Positions 1 through 10,590 of a DNA stretch of 64,000 nt are shown in pieces. Each line of letters begins with the position of its first letter. The stretch's first letter is position 1. The position numbers and the translations under genes are program-made. Origin of the DNA: Persicaria tinctoria (Eukaryota; Streptophyta; Magnoliopsida; Caryophyllales; Polygonaceae); contig JBANSL010000019.1 of the NCBI GenBank assembly GCA_037127255.1, forward strand, positions 15,833,001 through 15,897,000, in the 5' to 3' direction. A model generated the notes under the pieces. It was not told the DNA's origin and made no database searches. It worked only from the letters and a program-made list of their open reading frames with translations.

Positions 1-205
1 ATCCAAAAAGGATATTGAAATCCGAAGGCGTTCTCAATCCCGAGGTGAAAAGACGACATCAATCTCAAATTTTCAAAATTGGGTCGGGATTCGTTTTAAG
101 AGTTCAAAAATCCGAGTTAGCGAGTTTTTCGTTAATTTCCACTTCTAAATTCATTTTGATTTTTTTTTCCCAAAAATTTAGGATTTAAAAATCCAAGCCT
201 TTACA
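1..205. other. AT-rich flank, nothing recognised
   Basis: Short AT-rich stretch before the copia fragment. I see no coding signal, repeat or RNA gene in it. Homology to the copia element further right begins only near position 206. Confidence 0.4.
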
Positions 206-666
206 GTTGTCCTGACACACGTCGTTCCACGTCTGGTTACTGTGTTTTCCTCAACGACACTCTTGTGTCGTGGTCTGCGAAGCGTCAGTTTGTGGTTTCT
301 CGCTCTAGCGTAGAGGCTGAGTATAGGAGTGTCGCCAACGTTGTTTTCGAGTGCTCCTGGCTGCGCAATCTCCTACTTGAGCTCCGCTGCAGCCCTCTTC
401 AGAAGGTCACCCTGGTCTACACCGATAACGTCTCCGCCGTTTATCTGGCCAGCAACCCAGTCCAACATCAGCGCACGAAGCACATTGAGCTCGATCTCCA
501 CTTCATTCGGGACAAGGTTGCTCTTGGACATGTTCGTGTTCTTCATGACCCGTCCTCCTATCAATACGCTGATATCTTCACCAAGGGTTTACCTCGTCAA
601 TTGTTCCTCGATTTTCGATCAAGTCTCACTGTATGGGACCCTTCACTTTCGTTTGCGGGGGTTTGA
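206..666 (+). pseudogene. Ty1/copia RNase H fragment (end of pol)
   Basis: The reading frame 265-666 gives 133 residues of the C-terminal RNase H domain of a copia polyprotein. Visible landmarks are SRSSVEAEYRSVANV, the LVYTDNVSAVYLASNPVQHQ stretch, RTKHIELDLHFIRDKV and YADIFTKGLP. The same protein end lies at 35700-36137, so both copies belong to one Ale/Retrofit-like family. Gag, protease, integrase and reverse transcriptase are absent here; the similarity stops abruptly near 206, so the copy is 5'-truncated. The frame ends at the LTR, as in the other copy. Confidence 0.85.
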
Positions 667-788
667 TAGATTACATACTATATAGTGGGCTTATTGGCTC
701 AGACACAATCACTTGTAACCTATATATATGAATATGATGATCAATGAAACCCTCGAGGAGGATTTTACATCAATTATACCTTCCCACA
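664..788 (+). mobile_element. 3' LTR of the truncated copia copy
   Basis: Begins TGATAGATTACAT and ends CCCACA, matching the 3' LTR at 36135-36273 in order: GATAGATTACAT, TATAGTGGGCT, TTGTAACCTATATATA, ATCAATG, AAACCCT and GAGGA-TTTACATCAATT. It retains the TG...CA ends of an LTR. Confidence 0.75.
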
Positions 789-2081
789 ATAAGGTATGTT
801 TTAGAAGAAAAAACATATATTGTAAGGTTGCGTTTAGATTCAATATATATAGTTCATTAACTAGTTAAATTACCTGCATTTTTTTTAATAATATACTCCG
901 TATTTTTTATTCGAAACACATGATTCGGTCCACCTTGCACTAAATAGGTTCGATGAGTGAGTTTTATTTTTTTGGATAGTAGGCAAAAAGTAGATCGATA
1001 CAACGATCTTGAAGTCATCAAAACATGGCTTGAAAGAAAAAAGAAAAAAGAGAAAAGAAAAAAGAAAAAAGAAAAAATAACTAAGATTACAAATAAATAA
1101 AATTTATGATTAAGACAACTAAAAAAATAGAGCCCTTGCATCTTTCTTGAGATCTGGTCTAGTGGTTTAGACGACTAATATGCAAGCTGATGTAGCTGTT
1201 GGTTTGGTTGAGATTGTGGCGGTTGTTTGGGATCGGCGCCAAGAGGTTGAAATTTTGTATTGGAGTTTTGGGTTTGAATCAAAACTAAAAAGAGAGATTC
1301 AAGAGTTTAGATTTGGGTCAATTTTAATTAAACACAATAAGATGTAAAGCAGAAATTTGGTTTTCCTAATCCATCTTTCGACCGCATCCACAAAGAAGAG
1401 ATAGTCGATTGCATGCAAGAGTTTGGATCTGAAAAGTGGAGAGATTTGGTTTGAAGTTTTTGAGCTTAGAGGGGATCAAACAAAAAATCTTGTTTGTGGT
1501 TTAGGCTTTGAAGTTTTGGTTTTGGAAGAGAGTTCCTGTAAGTGAGGGCTGGGCAAAGTTTGGCGAGGGGCAAAATCACCATGGGCAGACCACAGTGACG
1601 GAGATCAAGGCGCGGGGAGGAGGGGTTAAAGTGATCTCCTGTTTTCAAAATTTGAGGGGCAAAATCTCCTGTTTTCAAACTATCATGTGATGTAATTGGA
1701 ACAATGCTCATGGTAAGTACATGTTTGATTACACAGTTTAAGATGGTTCAAGTTTTTGAATACATCGATGGTTCAAGTTTTTAAGATGCTGCAACCTCCG
1801 GTGGCTTTTCGGGTGCGACAATTTGCAAGTCTGGAAACACACATTGTATTATTAAACATCAGGCCAAAACTATCATTGTCTTTTTCAGGTCTCATTCCAC
1901 AGTTTGTAGATACAATTTCCAGAACAACTGACGCTTCAGGGATGGAAGATATATGCCTACTGGAACTAACTACTAGTCACATCAAGCTTGTACATGCTAT
2001 TGGACTCGTTCAGGGTGTCGTGTTCTGCGACAAAGCATCTACATCATTGGCATGAAACACGAGCAACAATGAAACAACACA
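789..2081. other. intergenic stretch, 3' side of the NADH kinase gene
   Basis: AT-rich with a GAAAAAA-type purine tract at about 1033-1079 and an ATACTCCGTAT motif near 893-903, common in eudicot non-coding repeats. Small ORFs at 1508-1690 and 1756-2055 have no recognisable domain. The part adjoining 2082 should hold the 3' UTR of the minus-strand gene. Confidence 0.4.
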
Positions 2082-4690
2082 TCATAGGCGAGAATTCAGC
2101 ACGTGTTGGGGCAAGAAGATATTCAAAAGTGGCGCGTTGGAAGAGATTTTGATCACGTCCCCATGTCGAATAGGGTAGGAAATGTTCGAACCATCAATAT
2201 ATACGGCACCCTCTTCCGTCAGCCAAACGGTTTCCATGGTCTGATTGGACTTAACTAACCCGTGCATTAAGCTGGAGTTTGAAGGATGAGTTGGTGACAT
2301 TGGCTCTCGTACCATGTACTGGAGGTCCTTTGACAGTATTGGCATCACGAACCCGCCTGCAGATAGCATTGCAGCAGTGGATCCAGCAGCTGTTGAGACT
2401 CGTAATCCACTGGATCGACAGCTCACTGGAGTCCAAGGCTGATCATCCTTTCTGATTCTGCAACCAGAAAAACACAAGCATTGTACTGATATTGTGAACA
2501 ATAATGTTCAGGATGCCACATGCAAATAACTGAAAAATGCAGCTAACCTGAAAGAAAATCGAGAGAGGGCAGCTGGACATGGGTGAGCAATTAGAAGATC
2601 ATTCAAAGCAGCAGTCTCTATTTGCTGTGAATTTATGGATAGTGAAATCCTTGATAGCGAAGATGGCGCAGTGCGATTCTCAATAATGTCATCCAATAAC
2701 TAAAAACACAATAATGTAAGCAATTCCGTTAGGTAAAGAACAGATATTTTTGGTCACTTCAAATTCACAATACTCACCCATGTGACACATCTGCAATGCA
2801 ATGCATTTGGGAATTGGGATACATTTATATTCAAGGAGATAATGCTAAATGCACCTCAGTATCGATGCATGAAAATTACGTTTTTCCCATCTCACCATCT
2901 GGTCTCTGGCTTCTACATAACAATCTATTGATTACAACCTCTGTTGAGCCTCCCCTCCTACTTTCGGATTACAGTTATATCTCCCTTATACCAGAAAATG
3001 GAACAGGAGAAGAGGATAGGGGCTGTGATAAAAGGGCGAGGTTTGTTACTGACATGGATGTTGAATCTCTTGTGGCAATCAGGCAACAGGTAGCTTGCGG
3101 GAACCACGAGGAATATAATTTTCAATTTCAGAGGACAAGGGATTCTGTATGATATTGTTAAGACATGGCATTCTGATTTAGAAAATGAAAACTGTTTTTC
3201 TTCCTTCCCTCTTCTAAATTTTTCTTTGAATAAGCTATCATCCAATGTGCTTTCATGATAGGAAATGTTACTAAACAGAATTCAAAAATCCATCAAGGCG
3301 CTGGTGGTATCTTACCTGTTCAAAGTTTTCTACTGTAGCAGCGCAAAGATAGCCTGTACTTCTGCCGGCGTCAAACTCGTTACTGAGCTTTTCTACCTGA
3401 AGGAAAAATACAGTAGATTATTCATACCTATCAAATTCTTACTAAAGAGAGTAAAATAGAGTAATGGAGAGGGCAGATAAGCAATGATGCAAGAAACATG
3501 CAGCAGGATTAAAAAAAAAAATTTATGCTTGTCAAAGACACGTTGGAAGCAAAAGAAAACCAACTTAGCTATATGTAGGATAGTGAGCATTGTGCAAGAA
3601 AGATAACCTCCTCCTGTGAAGTGGGATCAGAATTTACACCCAGGATTGGTATCGAGTCATCCAGAAAGCGACTAGCTTTAAGGAGAGTTCCATCACCACC
3701 AATCGTAACAACCAGATCGACCTTCTGACTTGGTTTTGATATCCCATCAGAAGAAAGGGTTTCCCAATCAATTGCTTTACGCTTTATCACATCCTTACAG
3801 AAGTTCACAGCATCATTGTGAACCTGAAGCCTGTCTTCTAGATGCCGTAAAATCTGCATTATCATTTTTTTTCCCAAACAACAATAGCACCATATAAGTG
3901 GTTGATCAGATAAAGGCCAGGAAATGAAAGACAAGAATAATATTGAAACTTAAGAAACACAAAGGAGAAGTAGGCCAGAAAGATAATGGCATTGCACCGC
4001 CATAAAAATGCAAAATTCAAGGGGAGAGATTTATTTCAAAAGAAGCCACATTCAACAGAGTAAGTATGAGTTGACGAAAGCCACATTCAACAAAGGTTTT
4101 AAACTAGACAAGAATGTTGTTGGCCAACAAGCATATGATCCCTCCTTCTAGTGACATGCTTCAGATTACACTACTATGTTATTGATATGAGCCAACCAAG
4201 AGTCCATTCGTGAAAGGAAACTTAACAAAGCTGAATGAACTTTCTTTGGCTCTGACCCATCTTGCAATACATCTAGCAGAGCACTGGAACAATTTGCCCA
4301 ATACAATCACCAAATATCAACAAAGCATGTTGAATTGTTTCTTTTCGATTTGACGAATACAGTTCATTCAAACCATCGCCCACAAAGGAATCAAGGCTAA
4401 TATGCCTATTTCTAGTTGGGGTTTTCAGGGAGTACAACCATAACAAATTAGAAGCCCTCAATTACAAACAAATACATCTCCAATAGCACGAATACGTCAT
4501 TGAGGAATTTCATCGAACAGGATAGGCGCATTAGTTGGGACAAGAAACGCAAGCCCCAGGAATATTAAAGGCAGTAAGGAACTGAGTCACTGACCTTGGG
4601 ATTGGTGCCTCCGCCTGAGAGACCTTCAGAAAGAAGAGATAGGTAGCCGTCAAGTGGCTTGAGAAACAACAAAAACCTTCTCTTCGACAT
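2082..4690 (-). CDS. NADK3: NADH kinase, NADK3 type (five exons, complete)
   Basis: ATP-dependent phosphorylation of NADH/NAD+ to NADPH/NADP+. Exons read on the minus strand are 4690-4595, 3853-3608, 3396-3316, 2699-2548 and 2457-2082. Each intron has GT-AG ends, and the sum is 951 nt, giving 316 aa, about the length of Arabidopsis NADK3. Start: MSKRRFLLFLKPLDGY aligns with the plant NADK3 N-terminus. The nucleotide-binding GGDGT motif is at residues about 84-88 (VVTIGGDGTLL), followed by LGVNSDPT; the ALNDLL motif is at about 172-177 and GSTAAMLSAGG at about 217-227. There is no long regulatory N-terminus as in NADK1/2. The C-terminus is NSRL, so the last three residues SRL form a canonical PTS1 and suggest peroxisomal location, as for the family. 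No stop, frameshift or transposon interrupts it. The NADH preference is inferred from the subfamily and cannot be read from the sequence. Confidence 0.93.
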
Positions 4691-5056
4691 CTCCTCACCG
4701 GCTCACCCCACAATCCTCCCCTCAGGTGAGTAATTTCTCTCTCTCCCTCTCCAAGAAGGGTTTGGAAGCGGTGGACGATGGAAATTGGAATACTAAGGGC
4801 GAGGGTAATTTAGTGGACTAATCAGAGGCTTCTCTGTCTCAATTACAGAGGCAGGTGGCATTCCCGTGGGTCGGTTCGGAATTGGTAATTTCCAATTGGA
4901 GTTGGTGTCGTGGATTTTCGCGAGGTACACCAAACTTTGACCTATTTGGTAGGATAACCTGAGGTTTGTAAAAATTTTGTGTCCTACCCTCCGTTTTGTT
5001 TTTTAAACTTCATCGTTAACTTTTACTCCAAAAGGAAATTAATTAATAGAAAGGAC
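4691..5056 (-). promoter_or_regulatory. upstream region of the NADH kinase gene
   Basis: The 366 bases upstream of the minus-strand ATG contain a pyrimidine-rich patch on the plus strand (TTTCTCTCTCTCCCTCTCC, 4734-4752), which reads as GA-rich on the gene strand. I see no convincing TATA box. It ends where the flanking direct repeat of the next element starts. Confidence 0.35.
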
Positions 5057-5074
5057 AACTTACCCTCTTCCTTT
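5057..5074 (+). repeat. left 18-bp direct repeat flanking the composite MULE
   Basis: AACTTACCCTCTTCCTTT occurs here and again, identically and in the same orientation, at 21561-21578. Together the two copies bracket the composite element. They are longer than the usual 8-11 bp Mutator duplication, so calling them a target-site duplication is tentative. Confidence 0.5.
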
Positions 5075-5137
5075 CTCACAAAAAAACAAAGCGCTTCGGC
5101 TATATACACCACAAATACACATAGAAAGGAAATTAAT

Positions 5138-5262
5138 TAAGGACGTGCAAGTGGGTTTACAACCACCCGAGCCCGGACGTGCAAAAATGCACATCCTTAA
5201 GCACGTGCTGCACGTCCTTAAGGACGTGCAAGATCGTCTTCTAAATACGAAGCGGACGTGCT
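5138..5262. repeat. GGACGTGCA palindrome cluster, left end
   Basis: Contains TTAAGGACGTGCAAG, GGACGTGCAAAAATGCACATCC, AAGCACGTGCTGCACG and the palindrome GCACGTCCTTAAGGACGTGC. The same words occur at 18153-18197 and 21437-21513. Confidence 0.7.
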
Positions 5263-5355
5263 TCATCGTTCCCACTTCCAAATCGATAGAAAGAAAGAGA
5301 GAGCGCCGGCGACAGAGAGAGACACCGAGAGAGAGAGAGAGAGAAACAGAGAGCG

Positions 5356-5659
5356 ATGGAGCCGACGAGAGAGATGGAGGCGGAGGCGTCGGCGATGGAG
5401 GCGGAGGTGGTGGCGTCCATGGAGGCCGGTGGTGGTGGTGCGCAGCCGATGGAGCCGGAGGAGGCGGTGGAGGTGGTGGCGCCCATGGAAGAGGCGGTGG
5501 AGGTGTCGATGGAGGAGGTGGCGGCGACGACGTCGACGGAGGAGGCGGTGGTGGTGGAGGAGCCGATGGAGGCGGCGTCGGCGGTTCCAGTGGTGGAGGT
5601 CTTTTTACCGCCACGGAAGCGACGGACTATTGAGGTTTCTCCGGTCCCGACCCCGCCGG
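5356..5659 (+). CDS. acidic, low-complexity first exon (unrecognised)
   Basis: An open frame starting MEPTREMEAEASAMEAE, rich in Glu, Val and Ala (repeats of MEAE, EEAVEV, VAPMEE) and ending in FLPPRKRRTIEVSPVPTPP. It runs into GTATGTTATTTG, a good plant splice donor at about 5660. The DNA is a GGAGGCGGTGGTG-type trinucleotide repeat, so the other frames are open too (Pro/Ser-rich on the minus strand), and coding status rests on the donor and position. It may be exon 1 of the PMD gene, whose next exon would lie beyond the inserted LINE and the AT-rich intron repeats. The PRKRR stretch resembles a nuclear localisation signal. Confidence 0.4.
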
Positions 5660-5769
5660 TATGTTATTTGAATTATTTATTTTATTTAATTTAGTTTTAT
5701 AATATAGTTTGATATATTATAATATAGTTTTATAATATAATTTGATAGATTATAATTGATAGTATGTAG
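5660..5769. other. AT-rich intron-like DNA left of the LINE
   Basis: TAATATAGTTTGATA-type AT-rich sequence that continues across the LINE at 14377-14520, where the same words (TATAATATAGTTTGATATAT) reappear. This supports simple insertion of the LINE into one AT-rich stretch. Confidence 0.6.
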
Positions 5770-5916
5770 TCCATCTTCATCCTCTCCGGTGTAGGGCCGT
5801 GGGAGCTAGAGAGTCTCGCCGTCCAGTGCGAGGTTCGCGGTGTTTCGCGGCTAGGTTGCGTGTAGTTGTGAACAGGTTTTCGAGGGTAAGGGGATTAGGA
5901 TTAGGTTTAGGGCTTT

Positions 5917-7281
5917 ATGGAGAGAGGGGCTAACATCCACTTGACAAGGGATGAGAGGGAGGCGGAGGAGATAAGGCCGGTTTTATCGGCAACGGGAGAA
6001 GGGTCTCCAGTCCCGATTCTCATCGGATCGCTACAGACGACCAGACCTTTCAATTCCTTTGCGATGAACACGGCTATGAAGGGTGCGTGGAAAGTAAGGA
6101 AAGGTTACCACTTTAGGGAGTTGGCGACGAACGTCTTCTCGTTCCAATTCAGCGATCACGCGGAGAAGGAGAGAGTGTACAAGGGCGGGCCATGGGCCTT
6201 TGATAGGGCACTGCTGGTGTTGTGAGAGCCCGGACATGAGCAGCCATCGAAGATGACGTTCAATGAAACTTCGATTTGGATTCGACTGTATGACCTACCA
6301 TTTGGAGCAATTACAAAGGAGGTGGTGGTGCAGCTCAAGTCAAGAGTCGGGAAGGTATTAGAAGTGGATGATGGGACAATAGAGGTATGTGGTAAATTTA
6401 TGCGTATGAGAATTATGCTGGATATTACAAAACCTTTGAGAAGAGGAGTAATGGCTATGATGGAAGGAAAAAAGCTGTGGATATTTATTAAGTATGAAAG
6501 GCTTCCCAACTTTTGCTATGAGTGTGGGCGAGTCGGACATGTTGAGGCCGACTGTGAGCACGAGGAAGCGAAACAGTACTACAATGAATATGGTGATTGG
6601 TTGAGAGCCTCCCCGATGAGGGCGGTGGCTAGAGGAGCAGGAGGGCGAAGTGAGATGAGAAAGAATGGTAATGGTGGAGGAGATGATGGTGTGAATAAGG
6701 GTAGGGCGGTGGAGGATGTGGGGAGTAGTAGACATCAAGGGGTGCGGAGAACACTGGTAGAAGAGCTAGGGGAGGATAGCGACGGGGAAAGAAGGGATGG
6801 GAAGGATAGAGAGCAAAGCATGGAGCAAGGACATGTGGTGGAAGGTCTGCAGAGGGTGGATTTGGGGGAAAAAGAAATAATGGGGGGGAATGGTAACCAA
6901 ATGGAGGGAGGAGGTACAAATATAGGGAATTAAAGTGGTCATGGGGGCCACGTTGAAGAGGTTGAGGGAGTTAGCAAAGAGAGGGTTATGAATGGAGAGG
7001 GGAAAGAAATACAGGAGGGAGGTGGGGGGCGCAAGAAATGGAAGAGAGCTGCCAGAGGAGGAGTGGAGGTCAATAAAAAAAAGGAGCGTGAGGGGGAAAA
7101 AGAGATGGAAGCTGTAGGGGAGGATATCTCTAGAAAAAGGAAGGAGGGGGAGGGGAATGTGGAGGAAGAGATGCTAATTGATAGTGTAGACGAGAGTAAG
7201 AAAAGAAAGGTGATTCTGGGGAGTGAACCAGTTTCGATATCGGCGGAGGAGACGGGAAGTCTCTTCTGTCGGACGCCATGA
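5917..7281 (+). pseudogene. LINE ORF1: DUF4283 / zinc-knuckle RNA-binding protein
   Basis: One frame through 5917-7281 with in-frame stops at 6223-6225 and 6931-6933. The N-terminal part (about residues 25-170) is a DUF4283 domain (KVRKGYHFRELATNVFSFQF, KGGPWAFDRALLVL, WIRLYDLPFGAITKE). A CCHC knuckle CYECGRVGHVEADC follows at 6523-6564. The C-terminal third is Gly/Glu/Arg/Lys-rich with basic stretches such as KKWKRAARGG and SRKRK. Plant L1 ORF1 proteins bind element RNA. The last codon region overlaps the ORF2 start by four bases (ATGA at 7278-7281). Confidence 0.85.
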
Positions 7282-8405
7282 ATATTTTGAGCTATAACTG
7301 CCTGGGATTGGGGGGAGGCCAGGCAGTGAATCAACTCACCGAACTGGTGAGACGGGAGGCCCCGAAGGTAGTTTTTCTAATGGAAACGAAAAGCACAAGG
7401 CAGAGGATGGAGTTCATCAGGAGGAAATTAGGGATGGCGGGATGTTTTACGGTTGACTGCATAGGAAGGTCAGGGGGCCTAGGCTTACTTTGGGTGGAGG
7501 AGGTTGTTGTTAATGTGACGACGTATACGAGACATCATATTGATGCTCAAGTTACGTTTGATGGAAAGTCTTGGAGGTTTACGGGCATGTATGGTTGGCC
7601 AGAGAAGTCGGAAAAGCGGCACACGTGGGGGCTGATCGATCGACTCCACGAGGAAAGACATGCGGCTTGGTTGTGTGCTGGAGATTTCAACCAAGTCATG
7701 CGGCAGGAAGACAAAAGTGGCGGGGCACCAGTGGATATGGACATGATATTTGAGTTCCGAGAAGTGCTTGATAAGTCCGGGCTCCGAGAAATAGGTTATG
7801 AGGGTAATACCTTTACTTGGGACAATAGGAGAGAAGGGGAACGATTTATTCAGGAAAGGTTGGATATGGGGTTTGCTAACTCTCTTTTCCTGGAGGTTTA
7901 TCCGGATGTTCGTGTTCATCATGTTCCATGGACGGGGTCGGACCATGTTCCAATTATAGTTAAGCTGAGTTCAGATGGGGACGTGGGGAAGGAAAAGAAG
8001 GGTCCGAGAGTGTTTCGATTTGAAGCAATGTGGCTGGATGACGAGGGGTGTAGGGAAGTAATAGAAAATGGATGGAACAATCCTAGATCTTCGACTGTGG
8101 ATGCAAGTGTGATGGGGAAAATTGCGAGGTGCGCCGGAGATCTCGAGGAGTGGGAATGGTTTCATTTTGGCAATGTGACAAGGGATCTTAAGAAGATTAG
8201 AGAGGAGTTGGGGGAGATGCGGGGAAGAGGGATGAGGGGCGAGATGGTTGCTAGGAGAAGGGAACTGGAGGAGAGGGAGCGATAGCTTCTGCGTCGGGAA
8301 GAACTGTTATGGTTCCAACGAGCTAAGGCTAATGAGCAAAAATAGGGAGATAGAAACACTAGTTACTTTCATAGAAAGGCTTCGGGAAGGAAGAAGAGGA
8401 ATGAT
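7278..8405 (+). pseudogene. LINE ORF2, endonuclease part
   Basis: Starts MNILSYNCLGLGG, the typical start of plant L1 ORF2. The apurinic-type endonuclease domain is complete over about 230 residues: FLMETKS (metal-binding Glu), LCAGDFNQV (Asp and Asn), TFTWDNRR, ERLDMGFAN and TGSDHVPI (final Asp-His). It nicks target DNA for target-primed reverse transcription. Stops occur at 8283-8285 and again in the motif before GDRNTSYFHRKA. The frame then continues across the Athila insertion at 12163. Confidence 0.9.
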
Positions 8406-8412
8406 GTGAAGA

Positions 8413-8417
8413 AGCTT
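8413..8417 (+). repeat. AGCTT target-site duplication, left copy
   Basis: AGCTT before the Athila-like LTR; the partner is 12156-12160. Joining the flanks restores the LINE ORF2 frame (KKLVDDNGLEW), which confirms the insertion point. Confidence 0.85.
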
Positions 8418-10507
8418 TGTTGTGAGCCTAATTTGTCATGTTTTACAGTAACTTTTATATCAATTTCTGCATACATTGCATGCATTTGGGTTAGATAGTA
8501 CATAATCTATGTAGTTTATGTTTAATTGCCAAATTATGGAATCTACACCAGTTTCTGTTTAAATTCGCAGAATTCAAGACGTTTTACAACAATTTTAAGG
8601 AAAGTAAAAAAAGCTCAGAAAACAACTACAGAAGTCCAGAATCCGAGAGTACAGAACCAGGACAAACCGAGCTGAAGCCAGAGCTACTCTATGTCGAGTA
8701 CACCTTACTCGATCTCGAGTAGAGAGCCCGAGCAGACTTGGTCGACAAAGCCTGGTCGAGGAAACCAAGTCCGAGGCAACCCGACTCCCAGAACCCTACT
8801 CGATCTCGAGTACCACCTAGTCGAGATCGACGACACTGAGAGGCCATGTCCGGAGTAGATGATCTGATCGAGAAGCCGAGGACGAAGGCGCTGAGCAACC
8901 CTACTCGATCTCGAGGAGGCCTTGTCGAGATCGAGGAGCCACCATGCCCTAGTCCTAGTCCATGCCGAGGAGGAGTCCTCGACATCACCAGAGAGCCGTC
9001 TTCGACTACCCCTACTCTATCTCGAGGAGCCCTAGTCGAGATCGACGACGCCCAAGAGCCTAGATCCGAGCTTGTCGAGCAGAGTCACCCGAGAAGATCA
9101 GTCGACGACAATCCTACTCGATGTCGAGTAGCCCTTGTCGATATCGAGTCGCCCAGTTTCTGGAAACGCGTCGCCGTGAGCAGTCCGAGTCGAGTTGGAG
9201 TTACTTGGAGCCGAAGGAAGTCGAGTTGGCCGAAATCTATCATCATCTATCCATGGAAGGGAGATCTATCAACATGGAGATTTCTTACCTATTTTAGATT
9301 TATTTTCCTTTTAGATTTAATTCCTAAATTGCATTTATTTATCATTAAAGTTTTAGATATAATTTTAGATATAGATAGAAGATTCTATTCTTGATTTGCA
9401 AGGTTTAGAAGCCTATAAATAAAGCCCTAGGGGCTGGTTTTTCATTCATTCAGAAACACAATCAATTCCATTCAAGTAAGTAGGAGTAGAGAGAGAGAGA
9501 GAGTTTGTAACAAGCAAGGTGGAAAGGCGAAAGCGGATTTGTCTTGTGGGTTGTAAGCTTTATTTAATTCAATGCAAGTTAGTTTCTTTTGTTATTTAAT
9601 GTCTTTCTTGATGATGAAGAGTGAGTAGTCCACCCACTTCTGGGGCTGGGGTGAGCCCGACGGTGGCCATGTGAGGAGATGCGGTAAAGGTCAGATCTTT
9701 TTATTCAATTCGTCTTCTATCCTTATGAGCATGATTCTTTTGCGAGAGTTGAAGGTGATCCTTGTTTGTGTTATTGAAGTAAAAGTGATCTTAATACAAC
9801 TTGGGTTAATTATGTGAAAAGGGTTAGTAACAATTAGGGTTTATGCGAAAGCCTCTATATGCCTATTTGTTAGTAACGAAAGTTATTTTGATGGAAAGCA
9901 TGATCTTTTATGCCTTTATGTGTTACTTTGCATGGTTATCGTTGTGGCATTGATACCCTGGCTTTGGAAGTTTTTCATATATTGAGTTTATTTCTGTCAA
10001 ATTTCCGAGTTGTGTTCGAAAATCTGCGATTTACAGTTTTCTGAGTTTCTAGTCGATACAGAGGAGCCTTAGTCGATACAGAGTAGCCTGTACTCGATAT
10101 CGAGGAGAGTTCCTACTCGACATTACCTGTTTTAGTTTCTGTTTCCTGTTGTCGACTTGCTGTTGTCGATCTCGAGGAGAAGCTTGTCGAGATCGAGTAC
10201 GCCTGTTGCTTTGTTTTATTTTCTGCTTTGCTTTGTCTTTTCTGTCTTCGTTTTGTTCATTGCTTTTATTTGTTATTTTCTGTTTTATTTCTGTTTCCGC
10301 CCTTGTTTCTCTGTTTTTGTCTTTCTGCTGCTTGTCTGTGAGATCTGTTGCTACCTAAGAACTGCTGACATGCTTCCTCGTGGATTCGATCCTGACAACC
10401 TTCTACTACAACGAGAGGAAGTCTTGTATTTATTTGCTGAGACAGGGAAGTCAGTCTGATCTTTATTCTATATTTATTTCATACTTGACCATCCTCCTGC
10501 AACAACA
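8418..10507 (+). repeat. 5' LTR of the Athila-like element
   Basis: Begins TGTTGTGAGCC and ends CTCCTGCAACAACA. Two regions (about 8690-9200 and 10060-10200) are packed with degenerate palindromes built on CTCGATCTCGAG / GTCGAGATCGA. A TATA-like CCTATAAATAAAG lies at 9413-9425 in an otherwise promoter-like context. ORFs 8846-9394 and 10149-10459 fall inside it and are taken as non-coding. A related LTR start recurs at 23138. Confidence 0.85.
9413..9425 (+). promoter_or_regulatory. putative TATA box of the Athila-like LTR
   Basis: CCTATAAATAAAG, about 1 kb into the LTR, followed by a less AT-rich stretch with (GA)n at 9488-9502. Position fits a U3/R boundary, but no start site can be read from sequence. 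Confidence 0.45.
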
Positions 10508-10529
10508 AATTGGCGCCGTTGTCGGGGAA
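10508..10529 (+). promoter_or_regulatory. primer-binding site of the Athila-like element
   Basis: Two bases after the LTR comes TTGGCGCCGTTGTCGGGG, the tRNA-Asp-type site characteristic of Athila/Tat elements. Confidence 0.85.
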
Positions 10530-10590
10530 GCTATCATTCGCGCCTTAGGTAGTTAAATCTCACATTTGCTTTGAGTTATTATACAGGTGT

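Noticed and set aside
1756..2055. 99-residue plus-strand ORF 3' of the NADH kinase gene
   Set aside because: No domain recognised and it overlaps the likely 3' UTR region of the opposite-strand gene.
5060..5671. Long Pro-rich (minus) and Gly- or Arg-rich (plus) ORFs
   Set aside because: All come from one trinucleotide-repeat stretch open in most frames. Only 5356-5659, which ends at a splice donor, was kept, with low confidence.
8846..9394. 182-residue ORF with a repeated NPTRSRGGLVEIE-like motif
   Set aside because: Lies within the Athila-like LTR and reflects the palindromic DNA repeat.
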